64,000 bases of DNA. Origin: Emergencia timonensis (GTDB lineage Bacteria > Bacillota > Clostridia > Peptostreptococcales > Anaerovoracaceae). Below the pieces are notes generated by a model. It saw only the letters and a program-made list of their open reading frames with translations. It was not told where the DNA came from and searched no databases. A program made the translations under genes and the position numbers. How positions within the stretch are numbered: position 1 is the stretch's first letter; each line of letters opens with the position of its first letter. The DNA lies in the NCBI RefSeq assembly GCF_900086585.1, contig NZ_FLKM01000009.1, positions 372,001 to 436,000 on the forward strand, in the 5' to 3' direction. Positions 1-9,098 of this stretch are shown here, one piece after another.

Positions 1-2
1 TA

Positions 3-827
3 AAAATATCGTTATTGGACGATAAGTCGGCGGAAGTAAAGGTGGACGGTCTTTATGGCGGCAGCGGAAGAAATGTAGTGGCGGGAAAGGCAGGCTGCGA
101 CCTGATTTGTCCGCCGAATCGAGCGGAAGAAATCGCAGCGGCGTTAAACACTTTTGAAGGTGTTACGACAACGCGGAACGGCAGCGTAATCGAAGTGACA
201 GCACAGGGGAAAAGTACCCACGCCATGTCGCCAGAAAAGGGACTGAATGCCATCAGCGTGCTGATGAAGAGCCTCGCAAGCCTAGAGTGTACATTGTCGT
301 TGGGCGATTTGGTTGATAAATATAATAGATACATCGGCATGGATTACAACGCAGAAAAATTTGGCTGCGGATTTGAGGACCAGCTTTCAGGAAAAACCAC
401 ATTTAATATCGGTGTTCTTCGGTATGAGGAAAATACTGCCGTTTTAGAAGCAAATTTGCGTTATCCTGCTTCCCTGCCGAAAGAGACCATCAAACAGGCT
501 GTCGAAAAGACTTGCAATGAGGCGGGGTTTGGTTATGCAGAAAAGGACTATCTTCCGCCCGTCTATACGGAACCGGATTCCGACTTTGTCGGGAAGCTGA
601 TGGAGGTGTATCGCAGGGTGACGGGGGATGAGGAGAATGAAGCCTTTACCATCGGCGGAGCGACTTACGCCAGAGCGATTCCGAACGCAGTGGCTTTTGG
701 ACCGCTGTTCCCTTATGAGGAGGAACTGGCTCATGAAGCCAATGAATTCCTTTCCATCGATAGTCTGGAAAAGATGACCTGGATCTTTGCAGAAGGACTG
801 GAAGCATTGCTGGGGATGAAAAAATAA
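3..827 (+). CDS. M20-family dipeptidase (PepV-like), 5' end outside the window
   Basis: This is the C-terminal part of a zinc-dependent M20 dipeptidase, a cytosolic enzyme that cleaves di- or tripeptides. The frame is open to the window edge, so the N-terminal half of the catalytic domain is missing. What remains carries the lid/dimerisation region (KSTHAMSPEKG near the start) and the end of the catalytic domain, with GGATYAR and the late metal-ligand motif AHEANEF near the C terminus, as in PepV and Xaa-His dipeptidases. It suits a peptide-fermenting lifestyle. Family assignment is firm; substrate is not known. Confidence 0.85.
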   Translation, partial: KISLLDDKSAEVKVDGLYGGSGRNVVAGKAGCDLICPPNRAEEIAAALNTFEGVTTTRNGSVIEVTAQGKSTHAMSPEKGLNAISVLMKSLASLECTLSLGDLVDKYNRYIGMDYNAEKFGCGFEDQLSGKTTFNIGVLRYEENTAVLEANLRYPASLPKETIKQAVEKTCNEAGFGYAEKDYLPPVYTEPDSDFVGKLMEVYRRVTGDEENEAFTIGGATYARAIPNAVAFGPLFPYEEELAHEANEFLSIDSLEKMTWIFAEGLEALLGMKK

Positions 828-1290
828 AGTAATCGCCAGGAGCTTTACAATTAGTCGATGGGATTTGTGAAGACACCCCTGGGACATTTTCTACGGCAAA
901 GGCATGAAACCATCTTCCGCCTGCATTTTCATTTTTCTGCTTGTTATCGGCACATTTTTTGATTATTGTAAACCAATCCGCCTTCATTTTCGAATTCCGT
1001 GGTCCTTCTTGCGCAAAGGTGACGAATCTGGCTGATTCAAGGGAATTTGCAAAGGGAGTCGCGCAGATATACTTAAAAAAATCAAAAATGTAGGCGGAAA
1101 TCCAGGCCTAGGTAGCATTTTGTGCCATTATGCCCTGCTTTTTTGAAAAATGAAGGCGAGCTATTTTATTTTCATGCATCCATGCACTGGTCATTGTAAC
1201 GGGACGTCGTCTCGGGACATTTTCCTTTTCGCTTACTTAAGACATTATCATTTTAGAATCAGGAGTTGTCACCTTTATATAAAAAATAGG
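828..1290. other. Intergenic gap without recognised gene
   Basis: About 460 bases between the dipeptidase stop and the bioY promoter. I see no convincing coding frame, RNA element or strong terminator. Apparent reading frames here have no ribosome binding site and no recognisable product. Confidence 0.5.
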
Positions 1291-1319
1291 TTGACGAATG
1301 AGAGCGCCTGTTGTATACT
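1291..1319 (+). promoter_or_regulatory. Sigma-A promoter of bioY
   Basis: TTGACG (1291-1296), 17-bp spacer, TATACT (1314-1319), 31 bases before the bioY start. A weak TTGTATAC/ATTAACAA dyad overlaps the -10 but is not spaced like a BirA operator. Confidence 0.7.
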
Positions 1320-1350
1320 TCCATTAACAATAGAAAAGCGAGGAAGATAT

Positions 1351-1914
1351 ATGACAACGATGACAAGCAACAAAATGAAAACTTATGATATGGTATGCAT
1401 TGCAATCTTTGCAGTTTTGATGGCAGTCTGCTCCTGGATTGCTATACCTACGGCAGTGCCTTTTACCTTGCAGACCTTTGGCCTGTTTCTGACCGTAGGC
1501 GTGCTGGGTGGCAAACGGGGGACCTTTGCAATCCTGATCTTTATTCTCCTTGGAGCGGTAGGGATTCCCGTTTTCTCTGGCTTCACAGGGGGTCTTGGAA
1601 TTCTCTTTGGAACTACAGGAGGTTACATCATCGGCTTCCTTTTTTCCGGCCTTGCCATGTGGGGCATGGAGAAGCTGATCGGTAGAAAGACATGGGTCCT
1701 GGTCTTGTCTATGATTCTGGCTATGACGGTTTACTTTGCCTTTGGTACGGCTTGGTTCATGGTCGTCTATGCGAGGACTGTCGGCCCGATTGGGCTCAGC
1801 GCGGTGCTGGGCTGGTGCGTGGTTCCCTTTATCATTCCAGATCTGCTGAAAATGGCTCTGGCGCTGATGCTCAGCGGCCGGCTGCGCAGGATCATTGAAA
1901 GACAGTCGCAATGA
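1351..1914 (+). CDS. bioY: Biotin transporter substrate-binding subunit BioY
   Basis: A 187-residue membrane protein, the biotin-binding S component of an ECF transporter. It has about six hydrophobic segments and BioY landmarks: an early PTAVPFTLQTFG stretch, LLGAVGIPVFSGF, and GTTGGYIIGF. The start at 1351 follows GAGGAAG; the frame is open further upstream but the extension is polar, has no ribosome binding site, and would precede the promoter. The gene stands alone, so it would share the general EcfA/A'/T energising module or work alone as some BioY proteins do. The window shows no biotin synthesis genes, consistent with uptake. Confidence 0.92.
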   Translation: MTTMTSNKMKTYDMVCIAIFAVLMAVCSWIAIPTAVPFTLQTFGLFLTVGVLGGKRGTFAILIFILLGAVGIPVFSGFTGGLGILFGTTGGYIIGFLFSGLAMWGMEKLIGRKTWVLVLSMILAMTVYFAFGTAWFMVVYARTVGPIGLSAVLGWCVVPFIIPDLLKMALALMLSGRLRRIIERQSQ

Positions 1915-1980
1915 CATTTAAGAAAATAAAATACCTTTACTGGTAGTACAATGACCTGAAGCTGACATCGCCACCAGCGC

Positions 1981-2012
1981 AAAGGGATGACTGTCAGACC
2001 ATGTATCCCTTT
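1981..2012. terminator. Possible terminator between bioY and the sigma-54 activator
   Basis: AAAGGGAT pairs with ATCCCTTT across a long loop between two convergent genes. The loop is large and the U-tract short, so this is tentative. Confidence 0.3.
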
Positions 2013-2044
2013 GTCAACTGAAGGTAATTAGACACCATAACACC

Positions 2045-3829
2045 TTAAAGGTCATACTTTTTGATTTTTCGATACAGAGTAGCCAAGCTGACGCCCAGAA
2101 TTTCTGCAATCTGCTTTTTGGCCTCCAAGGAAGTGCCGGAGGTGATCAAGAGGCTTTTGATTTTTTCTCTTTCAGACATCTTCTCGATGGACAGGGGAGA
2201 TGACGGATTGGTTTGCTGTGAAAGCCAGGCCGGCAAACTGCCGGCTGTGATAACCTCGCCGTCAAAGGTGTAGTTGATGGCATATTCGATGGCGTTTTCC
2301 AGCTCTCTGACGTTGCCCGGCCACTGATATTCACAGAGGATTCTGAGCGCCTCTTCTGAAATACCTGTAATCCTTCGGTTTAAGATGGGCGCATACTTAT
2401 CACACAGAAAGGCGGCTAGAGCCGGAATGTCCTGACTGCGTTCTCGCAGAGATGGAATCACAAGGGGAATGACGTTAAGACGGTAAAAAAGGTCTTTGCG
2501 GAATTCTCCTTTTTCTATTTTGGCTATTAGATTTTGATTTGTAGCGGCAATAACCCGCACGTCTATGTCGATGTTTTTGGTGCCGCCTACATGCTGAACT
2601 GCCTTTTCTTGTAAAACCCGCAGCAGCTTGACCTGCAGGTTTAAGGGCATGTCTCCGATTTCATCCAGGAAGATGGTGCCCTTCTCTGCCATTTCAAAAA
2701 TACCCGGTTTGCCGGAGGCTTTGGCGCCAGTAAAAGCGCCACCGTCATAACCGAACAGTTCGCTTTCTAACAAAGGGTCTGGAATCGCACTGCAGTTGAC
2801 AGGAATAAAGGGGTTTTCACTGCGCAGGCTGGAGTTATGGATGGCGCGAGCAAACAACTCCTTTCCTGTACCGCTTTCCCCGGTAATCAATACGGTAGAT
2901 GGGCTCTTCGCAATAGCGCTGGCTCGTCCCTTGGCTTCTCTCATCACGAGACTGTCTCCGATGATTTTTTGAAAGGAGGCGGAGGTGTCTGTGTTCAGCA
3001 GTCTGTGGGCGATGCGGAACAAGCTTTCATCGGTATTAAAGGATTCTACCGCACCCAAAAGCCGGCCTTCTTTCTTAACCAGCGTAATGTTAGAGACCAG
3101 GTGTACCGCCGTGCCTTCTGCATTATGGTATTCCACGCTGTTCTCATAGATCGACCTTTGACTCTTCAAAGCAGCTGACAAAAGTGATTCCGGCACGATT
3201 TCTGAAATCTGCCGTCCCAGGGCGGCGCCGCTTTCAATCCCCAGCTTTTCTTCAGCTGTCACGTTAAAGCAAGTGATGATTCCTTCGGGATTACAGGCGA
3301 TGATTCCTTCGTGAACAGAGGAAATGATGGTCTTCAGGTATTCATTGGTGCTGCTCAGTTCTTCCCTCACAATCAGTTCCTGTACTTTAGACGCGAGAAT
3401 TTCTGCCATTTTTCTGGTGAACTTCATAAAAGAAAAGCTGTTTTTCATGATGTTTTCCCGCTGCTGCTCGTTAAAAGCTACCAGGCTGATGACGCCGTAA
3501 CAAGTGCCTTTTAGCAGAATCGGATAGTAGAGGCCGGCCTTATAATAACATTGATTCCTTTCGGTGCAGTCACGGCAAAGGGGATTTATGCCTGGGTCTG
3601 CCAGAACCAAGGGTCTTTTGGTCTCAAACAAATGCTTGGAAATCTGGGCGTTGGAATTGCTCCACTCCGTAGGATAGGACTGTCTGGCTTCGTAGTCTAA
3701 AGCATTGTAACTGGTACTGCCTACCACGGCCATGTTCTCATCTATGATTTCTGTTTCCACGCTAAGGGCCTCGGAAATGACCTCAGCAAAATGCTGTACC
3801 TCTGTCTGAATTTCGTATAAATAACCCAT
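2045..3829 (-). CDS. Sigma-54-dependent transcriptional activator with PAS domain
   Basis: A 594-residue enhancer-binding protein. Residues 1-150 form a PocR/GAF-like sensor with a cysteine cluster (C85, C88, C94). A PAS domain lies at about 165-270. The AAA+ domain follows, with Walker A GESGTGKE (317-324), the sigma-54-contacting GAFTGA loop (364-369) and a Walker B containing FLDEIGDM. A Fis-type helix-turn-helix ends the protein. AAAGGGG precedes the start. It is divergent from mtbB-mttB, which has a perfect -24/-12 promoter, so it is very likely the activator of that operon, sensing methylamines or the state of the methyl pathway. The ligand is unknown; the cysteines could hold a metal or cluster. 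Confidence 0.93.
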   Translation of the reverse strand: MGYLYEIQTEVQHFAEVISEALSVETEIIDENMAVVGSTSYNALDYEARQSYPTEWSNSNAQISKHLFETKRPLVLADPGINPLCRDCTERNQCYYKAGLYYPILLKGTCYGVISLVAFNEQQRENIMKNSFSFMKFTRKMAEILASKVQELIVREELSSTNEYLKTIISSVHEGIIACNPEGIITCFNVTAEEKLGIESGAALGRQISEIVPESLLSAALKSQRSIYENSVEYHNAEGTAVHLVSNITLVKKEGRLLGAVESFNTDESLFRIAHRLLNTDTSASFQKIIGDSLVMREAKGRASAIAKSPSTVLITGESGTGKELFARAIHNSSLRSENPFIPVNCSAIPDPLLESELFGYDGGAFTGAKASGKPGIFEMAEKGTIFLDEIGDMPLNLQVKLLRVLQEKAVQHVGGTKNIDIDVRVIAATNQNLIAKIEKGEFRKDLFYRLNVIPLVIPSLRERSQDIPALAAFLCDKYAPILNRRITGISEEALRILCEYQWPGNVRELENAIEYAINYTFDGEVITAGSLPAWLSQQTNPSSPLSIEKMSEREKIKSLLITSGTSLEAKKQIAEILGVSLATLYRKIKKYDL

Positions 3830-3862
3830 TCTATACCCCTTTCTTGAATGCAGATGAAACTT

Positions 3863-4022
3863 TTCGCAAGTTTGCTCTGTCTAAAACGCCGGCACCTCTG
3901 TCATCCGACAGAAAGCACTTGAGAAAATGAGAATGATTCGCAAATGGTGAGAAAGCCTATTTTCTAAGAGTATACAGCGATTTCCTTTCATCAGCTATAA
4001 AAATATTTCGCAAAATTGAGAA
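3863..4022 (+). promoter_or_regulatory. Putative enhancer sites for the sigma-54 activator
   Basis: Three TTCGCAA boxes start at 3863, 3937 and 4007, spaced 74 and 70 bases. The second and third continue into TGAGAA, giving TTCGCAAAATTGAGAA at 4007-4022, an imperfect inverted repeat. They lie about 70-215 bases before the -24/-12 promoter, the usual range for enhancer-binding proteins. Function is inferred. Confidence 0.55.
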
Positions 4023-4074
4023 TAATTCCAGAACCATTGACTGCAAACTGTGGATTTACGGTGGCTGCCCATGT

Positions 4075-4089
4075 TGGCACAGGATTTGC
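4075..4089 (+). promoter_or_regulatory. Sigma-54 (-24/-12) promoter of the mtbB operon
   Basis: TGGCAC-N5-TTGC (TGGCACAGGATTTGC) matches the sigma-54 consensus exactly. The predicted transcription start is near 4101, just before AGGAGG (4111-4116) and the mtbB ATG at 4124, so the 5' leader is very short. Confidence 0.9.
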
Positions 4090-4123
4090 GATAATATATG
4101 AATCATCGACAGGAGGTTATAAT

Positions 4124-5536
4124 ATGGAACAAAACACCAGCTATTTTACACGGATGGGTGACGGCAGCGGCATCTACATGTCCGCGGAAGAAATTCGCCG
4201 TGATATAGAAGAGGGCGTCAGCGACGCAATGAAACGAGGAAAGATTGACGGTCTCAGTCAGGAGGAAAAAGCACGCCTCTTTGAGATTATCACCATGGAA
4301 GGCAACGTGGTAGGCGTCAAAAGAGGGATGGAGGTGGTTTCCACTTCGGATTCCGGCTGCTTTAAGCTGAATTATCAGGCTCACGTGCCTATGGATCGGA
4401 CCGCAGCTGCTTTGGTCAATGAGAGAATTTTAGGACTGGATTCGGTGGACATCGGCAATATCGATTACAGTTATAAGACGGTGAAACCAATTCTGCACGA
4501 CGAGGCCAAGGTGATGGAAATCGCCCAGGCGCAGAACGTCATTCCCGTTCTCTACGGCGGCATGCCAGACCTGGGCAGATACACAAAGCCTGATGGTCCG
4601 GTAGACAACTGGTCGGAATTGCTGCCTTTAGGAAAGGTAGAAGAAGCGCAGGCCGCCCAGGAAGAAGCCGTGAACCATGCTGTGAAAGATCTGCTGTATA
4701 TTGCGGAGGGCATGATTGCAGCCGGCGCAGACGGCATGAACTTCGATACCAGCGGCGCATCGGGAGATGCGGATTTTCTGGCGGCGCTCAAGGCTATAGA
4801 GAAGATCAAAGAAAAACATCCTGACTTTGGCATCGAAATCGGTATGGCAGGAGAGTTCGTCATGGGCATGCACGGCGGCCTCAAGTACGACGGTGTTCGG
4901 CTGGCAGGGCTTTATCCCCATAAGCAGGTGAAGCTGGCGGAAAAAGCGGGCGCTAATATCTTCGGTCCGGTAGTCAACACCAACTCTAACAAGTCCTTTG
5001 CCTGGAACATCGCCAGAGCGGTAACCTTCGTCAAAGCCTGTTCTGCGGTCGCGCAGATTCCGGTTCACGTCAATGTGGGCATGGGTGTAGGCGGCACACC
5101 GATGGCCTATGTACCGCCCACGGATGTGGTATCAAAGGCAGCCAAGGCCATGGTAGAGATCGCCAGGATAGACGGATTGTAGATAGGCTCGGGTGATCCA
5201 TTTGCCAATGACGCCACACAGGAAATCGCCGTATGCATGGGCGGCATTCGCAGCGCCGGAGATCTGGTGCTTCGTATGCAGCTGACAAAAGGGATGCGGC
5301 TGCCCGAGGCTAAGAAATATGTTGCAGAAAAATTAGGTGTAGAGACAACGGACCTTGCCGACTGTTCTGTGATGAGAGATATCAGAGAGGATCTTAATAT
5401 CGCTTATCCAATGCCGGCTGACAAGAGCGCCAAAGGGATTGAAGCCAAGTTTAGAATCAGCAGACTGCTGGGAATTAAAATTAACTCGGTAGAAAGATTT
5501 AAAGAGAAGGCAGGCCTTCAGGAGGTGAAAAAATGA
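4124..5536 (+). CDS. mtbB: Dimethylamine methyltransferase MtbB, pyrrolysine-containing (in-frame UAG)
   Basis: Moves a methyl group from dimethylamine to a cognate corrinoid protein. The frame runs 470 residues if UAG at 5180-5182 is read through as pyrrolysine at position 353, close to the position of Pyl in Methanosarcina MtbB (about 356 of 467). The sequence continues after the UAG in the same frame with IGSGDPFANDATQEIAV, typical MtbB sequence, and ends at a TGA. AGGAGG precedes ATG 4124; the frame is open further upstream but that would include the promoter. ATGA overlap couples it to mttB. A standard annotation would split it at 5182. The pyl genes and the corrinoid partner are not in this window. 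Confidence 0.95.
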
Positions 5537-6987
5537 GCTTTCAATTCAGTAAAGAGACCCGCGGCTACCGCCTGCTGACAGACCAGGGCATCGTGACCAT
5601 TCACAACGCTACTATGGATCTGATGGGACAGTACGGCGTTCGCATCTTTGGAACAGAGGCGAAAAAAATCTATGAAGAAGCAGGCTGTGATGTAGATTGG
5701 GAAAGCAACATGGTCAAGTTTCCGAGAGAACTGGTCGAGTGGGCTATCGAGGTGACGCCGGGGACCTTCACCATGTGCGGCCGTCACCCTAAGGACGATT
5801 TTGTTCTCGGTGACGGAACCGTTTCCTTTACCAGTTTTGGCACGGGGCTGCAGATGTTCGATCTCGAAACGGGAGAAGTCCGCGATACAGACACAGAGGA
5901 CTTAGAGAATTTTGCCCGCTTCTGCGATGCAATTCCGGAAATCAACGCCTTTACCACGGCGGTAGCTGCTCAGGACGCGCCTGGTCCATTGAAGGACTTT
6001 TACGAGGCGGAAGCTATTTTTAAAAATACGACGAAACACGCCATTCTCGATGCAGAGAACGGTCACAACGCCAAGGCGATTATCGATATGGGCATTGCCA
6101 TTGCAGGCAGCCTGCAGAAGCTGCAGGAACGCCCTTTCTTTACTCTGTGCATGTGCCCCAATAGTCCCTTGGAAATTCACGACGGCGCTTCCCAGGTCAT
6201 TATTGAGACAGCAAAGGCAGGCCTGCCCATCAGCATTCTGTCCATGGGCTTGGCAGGCGGAACGACACCTGCCACACTGACAGGCACTTTTGTAGTGACA
6301 AATGCGGAAATCTTGGCGGGCATTGTATTGACCCAGTTGATTCACGAAGGCAACCCGGTGATTTACGGCAGTTCGACAACTGTCATGGACATGAGGAAAG
6401 CGACGTCGCCAGTGGGCGCGCCGGAACACGGCATGTTCGGGGCCATGGTAGCGCAGATGGGCAAATACTACGATATAGTGACGAAAGTGGGAGGCACATA
6501 GGCGGACAGTAAAGTGATGGATGTGCAGATCGGCCACGAAAAGACTCTGACAGGACTGATGCCGGTGCTGGCCGGTGTGGATCTGGTTTACGGCCTGGGC
6601 ATGATCGACATGGGTATGGCCATCAGCTATGAACAGTTCCTCATGGATGCAGAATTTGTGCGCATGTTCAAGAGAACGGAAAAAGAAGTTATGGTAGACG
6701 AAGATGCTCTGGCGCTCTCCGTAATTAAAGCCGTAGGACCGGCAGGCAATTACCTGAGTCAGAGACATACACTGGCCCACATGCGCGATGAGATATCGAC
6801 TACTGCTTTGATCGACAGGCAGATGCGCGAGAAATGGCAAAAGGACGGCGCCAAGGATATGCCGCAGCGGGCCAGGGAGCTTGCCAAGGAGATTCTAGCC
6901 AAACATCGGCCAGAGCCTTTGCCAGCGGACGTGCAGGCTGAACTTGCGGCGATTATAAAGCGTGAAGGAGACTTGCTATGCAGATAG
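5533..6987 (+). CDS. mttB: Trimethylamine methyltransferase MttB, pyrrolysine-containing (in-frame UAG)
   Basis: Transfers a methyl group from trimethylamine to its corrinoid protein, giving dimethylamine, the substrate of the upstream MtbB. The product has 484 residues with UAG at 6499-6501 (codon 323; Pyl334 in M. barkeri MttB). The flanks VGGT-UAG-ADSK match the MttB active-site loop, and the homology continues without a break to the TGA at 6987. AGGAGG lies before ATG 5533, and ATGA overlaps the mtbB stop. Downstream it overlaps the next MttB-family gene by 10 bases. Read-through needs tRNA-Pyl and PylS elsewhere in the genome. Confidence 0.95.
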
Positions 6988-8360
6988 AAATCAAGGTATT
7001 TACAGAGGAAGAAAAACATCTGGTTCACCAGAGAACCATGGAGCTTTTATCACAGACAGGCGTCTGGATCAAAAGTGACAAAGCCTTCTTTGCCTTAAAA
7101 GAGGCGGGGGCTTCCATCGATGAGAAACGCAGAATCGTCTATTTTACGGAAGAGATGGTGCAGAGGGCTCTTGCTGCCGCGCCAAAGCAATTTGTTCTGG
7201 GCGGGCGAAACCCGCATTACGACTACCCACTGCCGTCAAAGGAAAGCCGCCATCTGATGAGCGGTATCACTACCAACATCTACGATCCCTATACCGGGCA
7301 GCGGCGGGAATCTACGAAAGCGGACGTGGTCAACGTGGGCAGGATTTTTCAGCATGCGGAGACCGGCGCCGCCTGCTGGACTGGCTGCAGCGCTGGCGAC
7401 GTACCAGAAAAAACCCATTGTCTCCATGAGATGGCAGCCATTATAGAGGGAACATCAAAACACGTACAGTTTGAACTCGCAAGTCCCTATGAGTCAAAGT
7501 TTGCCATTGAGATCTTACGGGCGATTCTCGGCAGCGATGAGAAAATCAGAGCGCGTAAAATTGCTTCCGTGCTCTACTGCCCTGTATCACCGCTGACCCA
7601 GGACAAGAACATGTTGGACGCTTATCTGGAGCTGGTGGATTACGATGTTCCGATTAACATCTATCCTATGCCGATGATTGGCATGACTTCGCCAGCCTCT
7701 ATCTTCTCAACCATCTGTCAGATCAATGCAGAAGTGCTGTCTGCCGTCGTACTTTTCGAAACCATCAAGCCGGGCTGGCCGCTGATCTACGGGGTGGCAT
7801 CCGGGGCGGCAGATCCGATCACCGGCGAGTACGTCAAAAGCGGAGAAGCGGCACTGGTCAGCCTAGGCGGTACAGAGATGGCCAGGTTCTACGGCCTGCC
7901 TTGTGCAGTCACCGGCGGAGGCAGCTTTGAGACCATGCCCGCTTATCTGGGCAGAGCCGATTTGATCGACGGGATCGGTACGACGGATAATGGCATGGCA
8001 GTCAGCTTAGAAATGATTCTGACTGAGGATGAAATCGCCAAGCGATGCCTGCGGATTTCTAAAGGCATTCGTATCGGCGAGGATACAGATTTGACTGAGG
8101 ATATCAAAGCAGAGGGTCCGGGCGGAACTTTCCTGGCACACAAGTCTTCCATAAAGAATTTCCGCAATCCCGATGAACTCTATTACTCGAAGATGTTTCC
8201 ACCAAAACTGCGGGCGACAACTTATGAGAAGCGGGACAGCATCGAGATTGCAAACCGGCGGGTGCGGCAGATCCTCGAAGGCCCCCTGGTCGATGCCCTG
8301 CCTGAAGCGGTGCAGGCGAAGATTGATGAAATCTGCCAGAGGGCAGATGGCGGGATATGA
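6978..8360 (+). CDS. MttB-family methyltransferase without pyrrolysine, shortened active-site loop
   Basis: A 460-residue member of the MttB superfamily (COG5598). Non-Pyl relatives demethylate glycine betaine, carnitine, proline betaine or gamma-butyrobetaine. The start follows GAAGGAG. Overall match to the upstream mttB product is clear (IYGVASGAADPITGEY, LIDGIGTTDNGMAVSLEM). The region that should hold Pyl is different: between the shared GG and the shared NGMA the protein has 27 residues where MttB has 42. The segment after the Pyl position (ADSKVMDVQIGHEKT in MttB) is absent, without any frameshift. Substrate and activity are unknown. It sits last in the operon. Confidence 0.85.
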   Translation: MQIEIKVFTEEEKHLVHQRTMELLSQTGVWIKSDKAFFALKEAGASIDEKRRIVYFTEEMVQRALAAAPKQFVLGGRNPHYDYPLPSKESRHLMSGITTNIYDPYTGQRRESTKADVVNVGRIFQHAETGAACWTGCSAGDVPEKTHCLHEMAAIIEGTSKHVQFELASPYESKFAIEILRAILGSDEKIRARKIASVLYCPVSPLTQDKNMLDAYLELVDYDVPINIYPMPMIGMTSPASIFSTICQINAEVLSAVVLFETIKPGWPLIYGVASGAADPITGEYVKSGEAALVSLGGTEMARFYGLPCAVTGGGSFETMPAYLGRADLIDGIGTTDNGMAVSLEMILTEDEIAKRCLRISKGIRIGEDTDLTEDIKAEGPGGTFLAHKSSIKNFRNPDELYYSKMFPPKLRATTYEKRDSIEIANRRVRQILEGPLVDALPEAVQAKIDEICQRADGGI

Positions 8361-8536
8361 GATAGCGCTAAAGGAAGTCCAGCAGAGAACCTTTACAATG
8401 AGGTTGTACTTTTTGATCGGTTTTTCATGATCTTGCGTAACAGAATCGATGCTAAGACAGTTTACCAGGGGGTATCCTGACATGAAAGTTATTTTTTGAA
8501 AGAATTCTAAAAGAAATGCGACTGTCAACTCAAGAA

Positions 8537-8573
8537 AAAATAACCGGAGACGTATTCTGCCGGTTATTTTTAT
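8537..8573 (+). terminator. Intrinsic terminator of the methylamine operon
   Basis: AAAATAACCGG pairs with CCGGTTATTTT around a 12-base loop, ending in a U-rich run. It lies about 180 bases after the last methyltransferase gene. Confidence 0.85.
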
Positions 8574-9098
8574 GCGGAAAGAGGGCATTTTTGGTCGTCA
8601 AAGGTGATTGTCTTAAAAAACTGTTACGCTAAACTTGTTAAGATGGCACAAAAAGCATAACCTTATTGTAAAAGGAGACGACATATACCCCCCTCCCCTA
8701 GCAATAAATATCATTCTTCTTGCAGAGTCTGCCAGCCAGTAAATTTATGACCTTTATGGACTGACACACTTAGAACGTGATCGGCGAATGGAAGGGAAAG
8801 CGCAATACCTATTCGGCGGCCTCATTTTGCGGTAACTGAGGGAATCTTTCACTTTCTGCCCAGAAGCGTCGGTCTTGAAATCTGGAACGGTATTTCCACG
8901 ATCATATTCTCTGTACCTGGCCGAAAGGAAACATTGAAAAAGAACGCAGGTTTTGGTATACTTATAAACTGCAGTGATAGAATTGACCTTTATAACTGTG
9001 CTTAAAGACAGCGTAGAACCTGTAATCCGTAAATTAGTACCGTTTTAACGGATCAAGAGAAACAGACAAGTATTCTAAACAAGGAGATAAATCAATTT
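8574..9098. other. Long intergenic region before the ABC-F gene
   Basis: About 525 bases without a convincing gene. It contains a pyrimidine-rich run near 8690 and a TGGCAC at about 8643 that lacks a -12 element. I see no riboswitch or leader peptide that I can support. Confidence 0.45.

Noticed and set aside
1311..1330. BirA operator before bioY
   Set aside because: TTGTATAC and ATTAACAA are 4 bases apart, not the 14-16 typical of BirA sites.
5902..6840. 312-codon minus-strand frame opposite mttB
   Set aside because: Shadow of a gene whose sense product is unambiguous; no start signals.
8643..8660. Second sigma-54 promoter
   Set aside because: TGGCAC is present but the -12 TTGC is missing at the right spacing.
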